Source: JBFGCM01 sp041581135
GTDB lineage: Bacteria; Actinomycetota; Acidimicrobiia; Spongiisociales; UBA5794
Length of the DNA: 23,152 bases
Direction of reading: 5' to 3'
Assembly: GCA_041581135.1 (NCBI GenBank)
Contig: JBFGCM010000061.1
Coordinates: 1-23,152, forward strand
The translations under genes were made by a program, and so were the position numbers. A model generated the notes under the pieces. It saw only the letters and a list, made by a program, of their open reading frames with translations, had not been told where the DNA came from and made no database searches. Positions 15,623 to 22,510 of this stretch are shown one piece after another (within the stretch, counting starts at the first letter, position 1; every line of letters begins with the position of its first letter).

Positions 15623-15638
15623 CGGCCGAATACGGCCG
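15623..15638 (-). terminator. hairpin after the glycosyltransferase operon
   Basis: CGGCCG (15623-15628) and CGGCCG (15633-15638) form a six-pair stem with a four-base AT loop about 20 bases past the stop of the 240-residue membrane protein. It separates that operon from the TIR operon promoter. There is no T-tract. CGGCCG is itself palindromic, so a protein site is possible too. Confidence 0.4.
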
Positions 15639-15657
15639 TCGTGACGTCTTGTGTCGG

Positions 15658-16380
15658 TCAGCCGGCGGCGGTGCTCGTCGGCTCCGGTGCGGTGGCTCTC
15701 GTTGCCGTTGCTCGCTCGAGCTTGCGTACGACGATGCCCAAGGTGATGAACCACAGGGTCCCAGCGACGGCAACGGGGCGGAGCATGACATTGATGGTGA
15801 AAGAGGTGGGGCCTTCCGCAAGCAGCATGGTGCCCGCCAGCGTGCCAGCTGCCCCGATGGCGATGGCCGACCAGCCGATCCATCGTCGGAGACGGCCGTC
15901 TCCCACGATGGCGATGCCGAGGGCGCCTAGGGCCAGACCGAAGAACGCAAGCGTTCCCATGGCGGCGAACCCGGAGTCGATGGCTTCTTCCGCGATCGAT
16001 GCGGCGGCAATCGCCTCCGCCGAGGCTCTTGAGCCGGCGAGAGCAGAGGTGGCGTAGCCGTCGAGCGCACCAAAGACTGCCACGAGCATGGTGCCGCCGA
16101 CCACGGCGGCCATGGTGGCGAAGTGCGCCCAGGATGCGTTGCGCACGTGCTGCAGGTGGCGACCGACGGCGACGACACCGGCGGTGAGAAGCAAGAAGCC
16201 GACGGCGAGCGCCAGGTGAATGGGGATCCACGACGGCTCGGTGGCGAACTCGAACCGGGATGTCGGTGTCGGGTCTGCATCGAGGGGGTGGGCAATGTTG
16301 CCGACAATGAGCAGGACCGCTCCCGAGATGAGGAGCGGGGTCGCGCCGAGCATGCTGCGGCTGGGCTGGCGGGTGATCAT
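15658..16380 (-). CDS. six-helix membrane protein, unknown function
   Basis: A 240-residue integral membrane protein with about six hydrophobic segments: near 12-30, 50-72, 87-108, 138-160, 167-188 and 203-220. The loop between the third and fourth segments is rich in Ala, Glu and Ser. The ends are short and polar, with a Thr/Ala/Pro-rich C-terminus. The layout resembles small DUF4386-like membrane proteins of actinobacteria, but I cannot assign it to a family with confidence. Its ATG overlaps the stop of the glycosyltransferase gene (ATGA), with AGAGGA eight bases upstream, so it is the last gene of a coupled TetR-glycosyltransferase-membrane protein operon. It may work on the same compound as the transferase, for example at the membrane; that is inference. 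Confidence 0.7.
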   Translation of the reverse strand: MITRQPSRSMLGATPLLISGAVLLIVGNIAHPLDADPTPTSRFEFATEPSWIPIHLALAVGFLLLTAGVVAVGRHLQHVRNASWAHFATMAAVVGGTMLVAVFGALDGYATSALAGSRASAEAIAAASIAEEAIDSGFAAMGTLAFFGLALGALGIAIVGDGRLRRWIGWSAIAIGAAGTLAGTMLLAEGPTSFTINVMLRPVAVAGTLWFITLGIVVRKLERATATRATAPEPTSTAAG

Positions 16381-17672
16381 TGGCTCGTCCTCTCGTGATA
16401 GAGCTCGGCGACGGTCTCGAGTTCGGCGGCGACGTCGCTGGTATGGAGCTCGCGAGCGATGGCGGCCGCCAGCCGCTGCGCCGCGGCGGTGTACGTGCGA
16501 TCGGTGAGGAGCCGATCGACCGCATCGCCGACGTGCGTGGCGGATGCCTTTGGAGACAACCGGATGCCCGCGCCGTGGTGGACCACGCGAGCGGCCGTGT
16601 CGTTCTGGTCACGGCCCATCGGAATACACAGGAGCGGTACCCCGGCGGCGAGGGCTTTGAGCGTCGTCCCGTGGCCGCAATGGGTGATCGCCAGGGCGGC
16701 GTCGTCGAGGATCGGGGTATGGGGTGCCGAGACGACCACGTTCACCTTGGGCGTTCCCGGCACCTCGTGCGGGTCGAGCATCTGACCGAGGGTGACCACC
16801 GCTCGCACCGGACGTTTGTCGAGCGCCTCGACCACCCGCCGCAGGAGCGGGCCTTGATTCTGGTACGTGGAGCTGAATCCCACCAGGACAAGCGGATCCT
16901 CGTTGTCTTCGGCCCACGGCGATTGCCATGGCTCAGCCCACGAGGGGTCGTCGAGCATCGGACCGAGGTAGCGGGCGTGCGGCGGAGCCGACGGCGAAGC
17001 GAAGTCGAAGGTGGGACTGGTGAGGACGAGGATCCGATCCGCGCCGAGAACCTGGTCGTAAAACGAGGTGAGCGGTGCCAACCCGTGGGCGGTGCGGGCC
17101 GCGTTGAGGGTCGGCAACGCTCGATTGAAGACTCGGTTCGCCATCGCCAGCATCACGGCATTGCGAGTGCGGCCCAGCCAGGTGCTGGGCGGTCCGAATC
17201 CGGGTCCGATGGCCGGCGCTCCCTTGGTGGGCAGCATCCAGATGTTGGGGATCATCGGGGTCACGGGGAGCTCGGCTGCTTGAGCGGCGATGATCGTGCC
17301 GAAGAGCATGAAGTCGGGAACCACGACGTCTGGTCTCACGTCGTCGATGGCCTCAGCCGTATCTGCAGCGAACCGTGCGGCGGGCTCGGCCACGAACACG
17401 TCGCGCACCCGCCGCAGCATGGCGAACGGGTTGCCGACCTCCCAGTCTTTGAGGAGATCCTGGCTCGGATCGAGCGACGTGCGGTGCGGGGCACGTTGCC
17501 AGGGAGTGAAGGCGCAGCCGGCGGCCTCCGCATCGTCGGCGACGGTCGGGTCGGCGAGGACGTGGACGCTGTGGCCCCGGCTGATCAGCCGACGGGCAAC
17601 GCCGAGTTGCGGTGGGATCGTGCCGCCCCCCTCCCACATGGGGAACAGGAACCGCAGTGTGCGGGCCGTCAT
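16377..17672 (-). CDS. GT1-family (UGT/macrolide-type) glycosyltransferase
   Basis: A 431-residue GT-B fold transferase that moves a sugar from a nucleotide donor to a small hydrophobic acceptor. The N-terminal acceptor half opens with LRFLFPMWEGGGTIPPQLGVA, where many family members have a His-containing GHxxP loop; that catalytic His is not evident here. The donor half has LVLVGFSSTYQNQ, then the PSPG-like motif THCGHGTTLKALAAGVPLLC (330-349) and GRDQND, whose Asp-Gln pair (355-356) contacts the sugar. The start at 17672 has AGGAGG about seven bases upstream and overlaps the TetR stop (ATGA); a longer frame back to 17786 is Pro/Arg/His-rich and rejected. Relatives inactivate or decorate macrolides, flavonoids or sterols. 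The TetR neighbour suggests induction by such a compound. The acceptor is unknown. Confidence 0.85.
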   Translation of the reverse strand: MTARTLRFLFPMWEGGGTIPPQLGVARRLISRGHSVHVLADPTVADDAEAAGCAFTPWQRAPHRTSLDPSQDLLKDWEVGNPFAMLRRVRDVFVAEPAARFAADTAEAIDDVRPDVVVPDFMLFGTIIAAQAAELPVTPMIPNIWMLPTKGAPAIGPGFGPPSTWLGRTRNAVMLAMANRVFNRALPTLNAARTAHGLAPLTSFYDQVLGADRILVLTSPTFDFASPSAPPHARYLGPMLDDPSWAEPWQSPWAEDNEDPLVLVGFSSTYQNQGPLLRRVVEALDKRPVRAVVTLGQMLDPHEVPGTPKVNVVVSAPHTPILDDAALAITHCGHGTTLKALAAGVPLLCIPMGRDQNDTAARVVHHGAGIRLSPKASATHVGDAVDRLLTDRTYTAAAQRLAAAIARELHTSDVAAELETVAELYHERTSQ

Positions 17673-18316
17673 GAGCTTTCCTCCTCTTGGTGGGTGACGG
17701 TGCAGATGATCCCGTCCACGAGGCGGCGGATGACCTGCGCCGTGACGGTGGGGGGGAAGTCGAAGTCGCGGCGGAGGAGCTTCCACTGCATCACGTCGGT
17801 GGCGGCATACAGGGCCATGACGAGCGCTTCTCGGTCGGGGGACCCGTGCCCGGGCAGCCAGGGGCCGAAGACGTGTTCGACCCAGGCACGGTGTGCCGAT
17901 CGCCCGCGTTTGAGCATGTGGTCCATGGCGTCGACGCGACCTTCGAGCTCCAGTGCTCGCACGTTGGCGTCGCCCATGGTCTCGTAGAGCTCCATCAATC
18001 TGGAGATGGCGGCGTCGACGTCACCGGGCGCGGCGAGGGTCTGCGCCTCGCCTTGTGGACCCTTCCACTCGGCCGTCGCCATCAGCAGCTCGTCCTTGGT
18101 CCCGAACTGCCGGTACACGGTCTGCCTCGACACGCCGGCGAGGTCGGCGACATCGGCGAGCGTCACGTCGTCGTAGTGGCGAGTGAGCCACAAGTGCGCC
18201 ATGGCATCGAGGATTCGCTCACGAGTTTGGTCGACGGCCTCTTGCCGGGCCCGCATCTCGTAGCGCCTGGTCGACTCTGAGTCTGAGTCGGCTGACCGAC
18301 GCTCGCCAATTTCCAT
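17669..18316 (-). CDS. TetR/AcrR-family transcriptional regulator
   Basis: A 215-residue one-component repressor. After a polar lead of about 25 residues comes the TetR DNA-binding domain: TRERILDAMAHLWLTRHYDD, then VTLADVADLAGVSRQTVYRQ (51-70) and FGTKDELL, the signature helix-turn-helix. The C-terminal two thirds are helical and should bind a ligand and dimerise. It is the first gene of the operon with the glycosyltransferase and membrane protein, so it probably controls its own operon. A -35/-10 pair ends about 8 bases before the ATG, so the message may be leaderless. An internal ATG at residue 21 is the alternative start but has no good ribosome site. Confidence 0.9.
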   Translation of the reverse strand: MEIGERRSADSDSESTRRYEMRARQEAVDQTRERILDAMAHLWLTRHYDDVTLADVADLAGVSRQTVYRQFGTKDELLMATAEWKGPQGEAQTLAAPGDVDAAISRLMELYETMGDANVRALELEGRVDAMDHMLKRGRSAHRAWVEHVFGPWLPGHGSPDREALVMALYAATDVMQWKLLRRDFDFPPTVTAQVIRRLVDGIICTVTHQEEESS

Positions 18317-18324
18317 GCAACAGA

Positions 18325-18353
18325 GTGTTACACGAATAATATCGATGTGTCAA
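18325..18353 (-). promoter_or_regulatory. TetR operon promoter with overlapping dyad
   Basis: On the minus strand a perfect TTGACA (complement of 18348-18353) is followed after 17 bases by TAACAC (complement of 18325-18330). The expected start point falls at or within two bases of the ATG at 18316, which implies a leaderless transcript. GTGTTACAC (18325-18333) is a small palindrome on the -10 box, and ACAC (18330-18333) is also mirrored by GTGT at 18347-18350. These are plausible operator elements for the TetR protein. The stretch is clearly AT-richer than its surroundings. Confidence 0.55.
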
Positions 18354-18381
18354 GGCGTAGCACGAAATTGGGGGCGGGCCG

Positions 18382-19557
18382 CTAGTCCCGGCCCGCCAGC
18401 CAAGCCAGCAGGTTGTCGACCAAACGCCGATTGCCCGGCGTTGCGACGGTGAACAGCTTCCACGTTCCGACGACGGCCACCTTCCCGTCGCCGTGGTGAC
18501 GCGCAATGGCGACGTCGATCGGCTCGAGTGGTGGACTCTGACGATCGCCCGTACTCGAGGGTGCGACCCGGTGCAGGACGTACTTCTCGATATTGCGACG
18601 ATGACCGGGTCCGGTGAGACGCCCGACTGGTCGCCAGGACTGGGTTCCAGGCGGCGCCGTCAGCCGAAAGACCGGTTCCGCTTTGGAGCTGGAGAGCACG
18701 GAGCACGAATGCACGAGCGTGACGTCGCCAACGGAGCGGGCGATGTCGGGACCGTCGGGCACGGGGATCGACACACCGATGTCGGGGGAATGGTTGTAGA
18801 TGTCGCGGTTCGCTGCGTCGCTGCCTGCCGGCATCAAGAGGTCGTCTCCGAACTCGACGTCGAACGGCCACGCCAGAGCCCCCATGTTCGACTCGTGATG
18901 GGCGGGGGCGTAATGACCGAGCACGAGCAGGCCGTGCCCCGCCGACACCCAACCGACGAGGTCTTCGATCTCCGGCTGCTCCCAGTTACGCCGCCACGGT
19001 GGAGGAGCAATGAGCACCTCGGCATTCCGCCACGACTCCTCCTCGCGGAGTAGGCCCAATCGAATCGTGGCGTAGCGATCCCGATCGTGGAACGCCTCCG
19101 CCAGGTCGGACCAATCACTGCGGGACAAATCGACGGCGACGGTGGCCTTGGTGGCGGGCCTGCCGATCCGTTCGGTGACCTCCCTGACGAGGCGGGCAAG
19201 GTCGTGGCCGTCGTAGCTCGTGTACTTCAGCCCTGCCAGCAGAGCAACCGGCGAGTTGGCGACATCACGTGCGCTCATTCCGTAGAGCACCGGGATCACC
19301 GCCCTCCGGGTCGTCAGCACCGCAAGCTCGTCCCGTGGCCACTGCTTGGCGGCGAAGGCGGGACTGACGATCACGACCCCGAACCGCGATTGGCTGAGAC
19401 CTTCGCTGATGCGATCGCTGAGTGGATCTCCGAGCTTCAGCTCCCACTGGTCGAACCAGACTGCGTAGTTCTCGTCACGCAGCGCTCGGGCGAGTGGTTC
19501 TGCGACCGCAGCACGATCCTCGCCGGCGTATGAGATGAAGACATCCTTCTGCGCCAT
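18382..19557 (-). CDS. TIR domain fused to a glutamine-amidotransferase-like domain
   Basis: A 391-residue protein. Residues 4-130 are a canonical TIR domain: KDVFISYAGEDRAAVAEPLA, VWFDQWELKLGDPLSDRI (33-50), ISEGLSQSRFGVVIVSPAF, WPRDEL and AVIPVLYGMS. Glu39 in the WEL segment is a candidate active-site residue, to be tested by alignment. Residues 137-391 look like a class I glutamine amidotransferase/GldG-like alpha/beta domain: TVAVDLSRSDWSDL, AEVLIAPPPW, IEDLVGWVSAGHGLLVLGHY, and the closing GDGKVAVVGTWKLFTV with NRRLVDNLLAWLAG. No Cys sits at the nucleophile elbow (LLVLGHY), so it is more likely a binding module than an amidase. The ATG at 19557 has GGAGAGG seven bases upstream; an in-frame start at 19587 is less likely. 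It is a probable immune or NAD-signalling protein. Confidence 0.8.
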   Translation of the reverse strand: MAQKDVFISYAGEDRAAVAEPLARALRDENYAVWFDQWELKLGDPLSDRISEGLSQSRFGVVIVSPAFAAKQWPRDELAVLTTRRAVIPVLYGMSARDVANSPVALLAGLKYTSYDGHDLARLVREVTERIGRPATKATVAVDLSRSDWSDLAEAFHDRDRYATIRLGLLREEESWRNAEVLIAPPPWRRNWEQPEIEDLVGWVSAGHGLLVLGHYAPAHHESNMGALAWPFDVEFGDDLLMPAGSDAANRDIYNHSPDIGVSIPVPDGPDIARSVGDVTLVHSCSVLSSSKAEPVFRLTAPPGTQSWRPVGRLTGPGHRRNIEKYVLHRVAPSSTGDRQSPPLEPIDVAIARHHGDGKVAVVGTWKLFTVATPGNRRLVDNLLAWLAGRD

Positions 19558-19642
19558 CAGGCCTCTCCGACTATCCGGCAACTCCACGGCCTGCTTCGGC
19601 AGCGGGTAGCCCGCTGGACCGAGCGGACGGCGACGGACCCTG

Positions 19643-19660
19643 GTATGTGACTCACGATAC
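19643..19660. promoter_or_regulatory. imperfect dyad upstream of the TIR-fusion gene
   Basis: GTAT (19643-19646) and GTGA (19647-19650) are mirrored by TCAC (19652-19655) and ATAC (19657-19660), with a one-base centre and one bulged base. It lies about 85 bases upstream of the TIR-fusion start and 43 bases past the stop of the secreted-protein gene, so it could be an operator or a transcription-end hairpin. I saw no clean -35/-10 pair in 19558-19702. Confidence 0.3.
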
Positions 19661-19702
19661 GCCGAGACGCCACGTCACGTCGTCGTCCGAGCGGGGCCTC
19701 CG

Positions 19703-20257
19703 TCAACGGAGCGGAAGGGCGGTGGTGCTGTCGTACGTCACGACCGCTCCGCAGCTGTCGCTCCAGATGTTGGAGCGTGTCCGGGTGCCCTCCAGGTCGC
19801 CGTAGCCGCGACCGACAGCTTCGCCGAGGCTCCAACCCACGCAGATCCATGTCGTCGGGTCGTCGGGGTCGAAGTCCGGCGGCGCCGGCACCCCGTCCTC
19901 AGGAGTGACCTCGATGATGAACGACCCAGCGAAGCTACCTGCGAAGGCGTCAAGGGTGTAATCGAAGGTTCCCCAGCTGCGCACGCCGCCAGTCGATAGG
20001 TCCCAGTCCCAATTGACCACGGACAGGTTCCAACCGGTGGCGTAGTCGGGGTTCTCGATGCCCTCCACACGGTAGAGCAGCGTGAAGCCGCGGAGACGCC
20101 AGATGTCGCCGGTGATGCGCCCCTCGCCGGGATCGACGACTTCGTAGAGGTACGCCTCGGCAGTCGAGTGCTCCTGGTCAGACCGGGCGACGCTCGGCGC
20201 CGCCAGGGAACCCAGCAGAAGTGTGGTGAGTGCGATGACGATCAGAGACCTCCTCAT
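19703..20257 (-). CDS. secreted protein, unknown function
   Basis: A 184-residue protein with a clear Sec signal: RRSLIVIALTTLLLGSLAAP followed by SVARS, with cleavage likely after SVA (residues 22-24). The mature part (about 160 residues) is rich in Trp, Tyr, Gly and Asp and looks all-beta. Examples are GDIWRLRGFTLLYRVEG, WNLSVVNWDWDL, FDYTLDAFAGSFAGSFIIEV and TRSNIWSDSC. Two Cys residues (in WICVGW and SDSCGA) could form a disulfide. I do not recognise a family. AAAGGAGG four bases before the ATG is a near-ideal ribosome site. It is followed on the same strand by the TIR-fusion gene, but a 145-base gap argues against a tight operon. Confidence 0.75.
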   Translation of the reverse strand: MRRSLIVIALTTLLLGSLAAPSVARSDQEHSTAEAYLYEVVDPGEGRITGDIWRLRGFTLLYRVEGIENPDYATGWNLSVVNWDWDLSTGGVRSWGTFDYTLDAFAGSFAGSFIIEVTPEDGVPAPPDFDPDDPTTWICVGWSLGEAVGRGYGDLEGTRTRSNIWSDSCGAVVTYDSTTALPLR

Positions 20258-20462
20258 GTCTCCTCCTTTGGCTCACCTTCTCTGCGTCACCGTACGTCGC
20301 CGGGAAGTTGGCGACCGTAGGCCAGAGGTCACGCAGCGAGTCCCGATCTGGCACGAGCCGGGCTGCGGTGGCGTGATCGGCCGCACCTGCACCATCGCCC
20401 CTCCCGCTTGCAGCGTCGTCCGCGACTCGTCGAGACCGGGCTGTTGTCGGCGGCGTTCGTCG

Positions 20463-20765
20463 TCAGGTGCCGGCGGCGACGTCGACCAACTCGGAGTCGT
20501 CGCGGTGATGAGGGCGGATCCGGAACACGAGATCATTCACCCGCGCCCGTTCTGTCACCCGGATGGCGACCAGCAGGCCGGCCGATGCAGACTCGACTGG
20601 AGCATGATCGATCTCCATTGAGGCGATCTCTTGGGTGAAGTTGGAGGTGGCACCAAGGACGCGGATGACGTCTCCAACCTTCAGCTCGTCGTGCATCACC
20701 TCGACCGCCGCAACCCCAATGCGGGGGAAGTAGTGAGTGATTCTCCCGGTCAGTTCCTCATCCAT
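20463..20765 (-). CDS. stand-alone EF-Tu domain 2-like (translation factor-related) protein
   Basis: A 100-residue protein matching the small translation-elongation-factor-like family, in essence the beta-barrel domain 2 of a translation GTPase with no GTPase. The pattern is GRITHYFPRIGVAAVEVMHD, LKVGDVIRVLG, SNFTQEIASMEIDHAPVESA and AGLLVAIRVTERARVNDLVF. In EF-Tu the equivalent domain contacts the aminoacyl end of tRNA; the role of these free-standing copies is unknown to me. The start at 20765 is chosen because the homology begins there and AGAGGAAG lies about six bases upstream; a longer frame back to 21236 is Ser/Arg-rich and antisense to another gene. It is cytoplasmic. Bases 20258-20462 downstream hold no gene. 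Confidence 0.8.
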   Translation of the reverse strand: MDEELTGRITHYFPRIGVAAVEVMHDELKVGDVIRVLGATSNFTQEIASMEIDHAPVESASAGLLVAIRVTERARVNDLVFRIRPHHRDDSELVDVAAGT

Positions 20766-20911
20766 GGCGTCTTCCTCTCGCCTCTCGCCACCGTATCGCG
20801 GCGAGGGGGGCCGGGCCAGGTCCATTCGGCGGTGTTGGCCGCCTCCTTGGTTGGCGGAGCGCAGCCGGGTGCCGCGTTGCGCGCCCGGGCGACGGCCGGG
20901 TCCCCGGACTC

Positions 20912-20940
20912 TTGGCAGCAGGGCCGCCGTGGAGTACAAC
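20912..20940 (+). promoter_or_regulatory. promoter of the small acidic protein gene
   Basis: TTGGCA (20912-20917) and TACAAC (20935-20940) are 17 bases apart. Transcription would start near 20947, giving a leader of about 24 bases to the ATG at 20971. The -35 matches 5 of 6 consensus bases. Confidence 0.45.
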
Positions 20941-20970
20941 GTTCTTGTCGACTCGATCCGGGAGGGTCTC

Positions 20971-21297
20971 ATGAGCGCTGACCGATCGCACAGCCCCCGC
21001 TCCAGCGAAGAGGAGACGCCCCGGGACGCCGCTCTCGAACGAGCGGCGGCAGATGCCGAAGGCGTCACAGTCTTCACATCTCGCTCATCGATGGTGGACG
21101 AGGTCGCCGAGCGCGAGGAAGCGCAGGGCGTCGTGATCTTCGAGGATCCCGACGCCGTCATCCCACGGACGGTGCTCCGCAACGGCGCCCCGGGCGAGGA
21201 GAGCCTCGATCCGGATCGGCTCGGCCTCGATGACATGCTGGACGAAGACGCCTACGACGGCGGAGAGTCCGTGTATCCGCAGGACATGGAGCCTTAG
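20971..21297 (+). CDS. small acidic protein, unknown function
   Basis: A 108-residue, strongly acidic, probably cytoplasmic protein with no signal or membrane segment. The N-terminal third is polar with a helix-forming run (TPRDAALERAAADAEGVTVF). The middle has VVIFEDPDAVIPRTVLRNGA. The end is Asp-rich (LGLDDMLDEDAYDGGES) and recalls the small Asp/Glu-rich conserved proteins of actinobacteria such as the DUF5709 type, but the match is loose. GGAGGG four bases before the ATG and the promoter upstream support the start. An in-frame GTG at 20930 would put the promoter inside the gene. It points toward the convergent CorA gene, with about 100 bases between their stops. Confidence 0.6.
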   Translation: MSADRSHSPRSSEEETPRDAALERAAADAEGVTVFTSRSSMVDEVAEREEAQGVVIFEDPDAVIPRTVLRNGAPGEESLDPDRLGLDDMLDEDAYDGGESVYPQDMEP

Positions 21298-21399
21298 CTG
21301 GTTGACCACGTCGCCGCCCTCGTGGCCGAATACCGCGGCTCCCACACCAGTCGTGCGCCAGGCGACGTGACAAGCTGCGGGAAGCCACGAAGCGGGCAG

Positions 21400-22371
21400 C
21401 TAGAGCCAGCCGGAACGGCGGAACAGGGAGTAGAGGCCGAGGGCGGCGCTCGCCATCACGACGATGGCTGCGGGGAAGCCCCAGACTTCGTGCACCCCGG
21501 GCATCCGGTTGAAGTTCATGCCGAAGATCCCGGCGATCAACGTCGGGACGACGGCGACGGCAACCCATGCCGAGATCTTGCGCATGTCCTCGTTCTGGCG
21601 AACGCTCACTTGGGTCAGGTTCGCCTCGAGCACGCTCGTCAGGAGATCTCGGTACTGATCGAGTTGCGACGCAACCCGTACCACGTGGTCGTGGACGTCG
21701 CGGAAGTACTCGTGTAGGTCCGGCTCGACCGCCGGGACGGTACCCCGCATCAACCGGCCGAGGGGATCGATGAGCGGTCGAGTCGCCGCCTGGAACTCCA
21801 GGACCTCGCGTTTGAGGAAGTAGATCCGTTCTGCGGGATTCGTCCATGCGTTGGAGAAGACGTCCGCCTCCACCTCGTCGATGTCCTTGCCCAGGCCATT
21901 CAGCACCGGTACGTAGTCGTCGACGACCTTGTCCATGACGGCGTGGAGCACGGACGATGGTCCGAGCCGCAACATGTCGGGACGGCGATCGAGCCTGCGA
22001 CGGACCGGGGCGAGCCGTGCTGCCTCGCCATGGCGCACGACGACGATGAATTGCTCGCCGAGAAACAAGAGAATGTCGCCGAACTCGATCTCCTCCTCAG
22101 CCTCGAGGTAACGAGCCGTCTTGAGGACGACGAACACCGTGTCGTCATACACCTCCAGCTTGGGACGCTGCCGGGCGAGAATGGCGTCCTCGACGGCGAG
22201 CTCGTGAAGGTGGAACTCGGCGCAGACTTGGTCGAACTCGGTGGCGCTGGGCTCATGAAGCCCGATCCACACGAAACCGCCCGTCGATCGCATCTCTTGC
22301 GCGGCCTCCTCGATCGTATGTGAGCGAGGATGTCGTTTGCCGTCTTGATACACCGCACAGTCGACGATCAT
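21400..22371 (-). CDS. corA: CorA-family magnesium/divalent cation transporter
   Basis: A 323-residue channel-type transporter of Mg2+ or Co2+ in the inner membrane, working as a pentamer in the family. The long N-terminal cytoplasmic domain has the typical opening GGFVWIGLHEPSATEFDQVC and HELAVEDAI, followed by KLEVYDDTVFVVLKTARYL. The stalk helix leads into VAVAVVPTLIAGIFGMNFNR, whose GMN triad (residues 284-286) is the selectivity signature, and a second membrane helix, with a basic C-terminus (FRRSGWL). Length is normal. The start at 22371 has GGGAG nine bases upstream; an in-frame start at 22401 is possible but has no better site. Residue choice in related ZntB/CorA groups varies, so the metal is not certain. 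It lies downstream of the DUF5996 gene on the same strand, separated by 139 bases. Confidence 0.92.
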   Translation of the reverse strand: MIVDCAVYQDGKRHPRSHTIEEAAQEMRSTGGFVWIGLHEPSATEFDQVCAEFHLHELAVEDAILARQRPKLEVYDDTVFVVLKTARYLEAEEEIEFGDILLFLGEQFIVVVRHGEAARLAPVRRRLDRRPDMLRLGPSSVLHAVMDKVVDDYVPVLNGLGKDIDEVEADVFSNAWTNPAERIYFLKREVLEFQAATRPLIDPLGRLMRGTVPAVEPDLHEYFRDVHDHVVRVASQLDQYRDLLTSVLEANLTQVSVRQNEDMRKISAWVAVAVVPTLIAGIFGMNFNRMPGVHEVWGFPAAIVVMASAALGLYSLFRRSGWL

Positions 22372-22510
22372 GCGCCGATTCTCCCAGCTGGCGCGCACCA
22401 AAGACGCGATCCGGCTGAGGCGGCACGCTGCTGCGCATCACCTGCCCGAATCGCTCGTCCCCGGCGGACTCGTCGGCCGGAGGCGTACCCGATTCAACGC
22501 CTTGGGCAAC

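Noticed and set aside
16380..17987. 535-residue plus-strand frame opposite the glycosyltransferase and TetR genes
   Set aside because: It is antisense to two genes with clear motifs and has no recognisable domain of its own.
21373..21401. AGCTGC/GCAGCT inverted repeat as a bidirectional terminator at the CorA stop
   Set aside because: The six-base arms are 17 bases apart with no T-tract; too weak to call.
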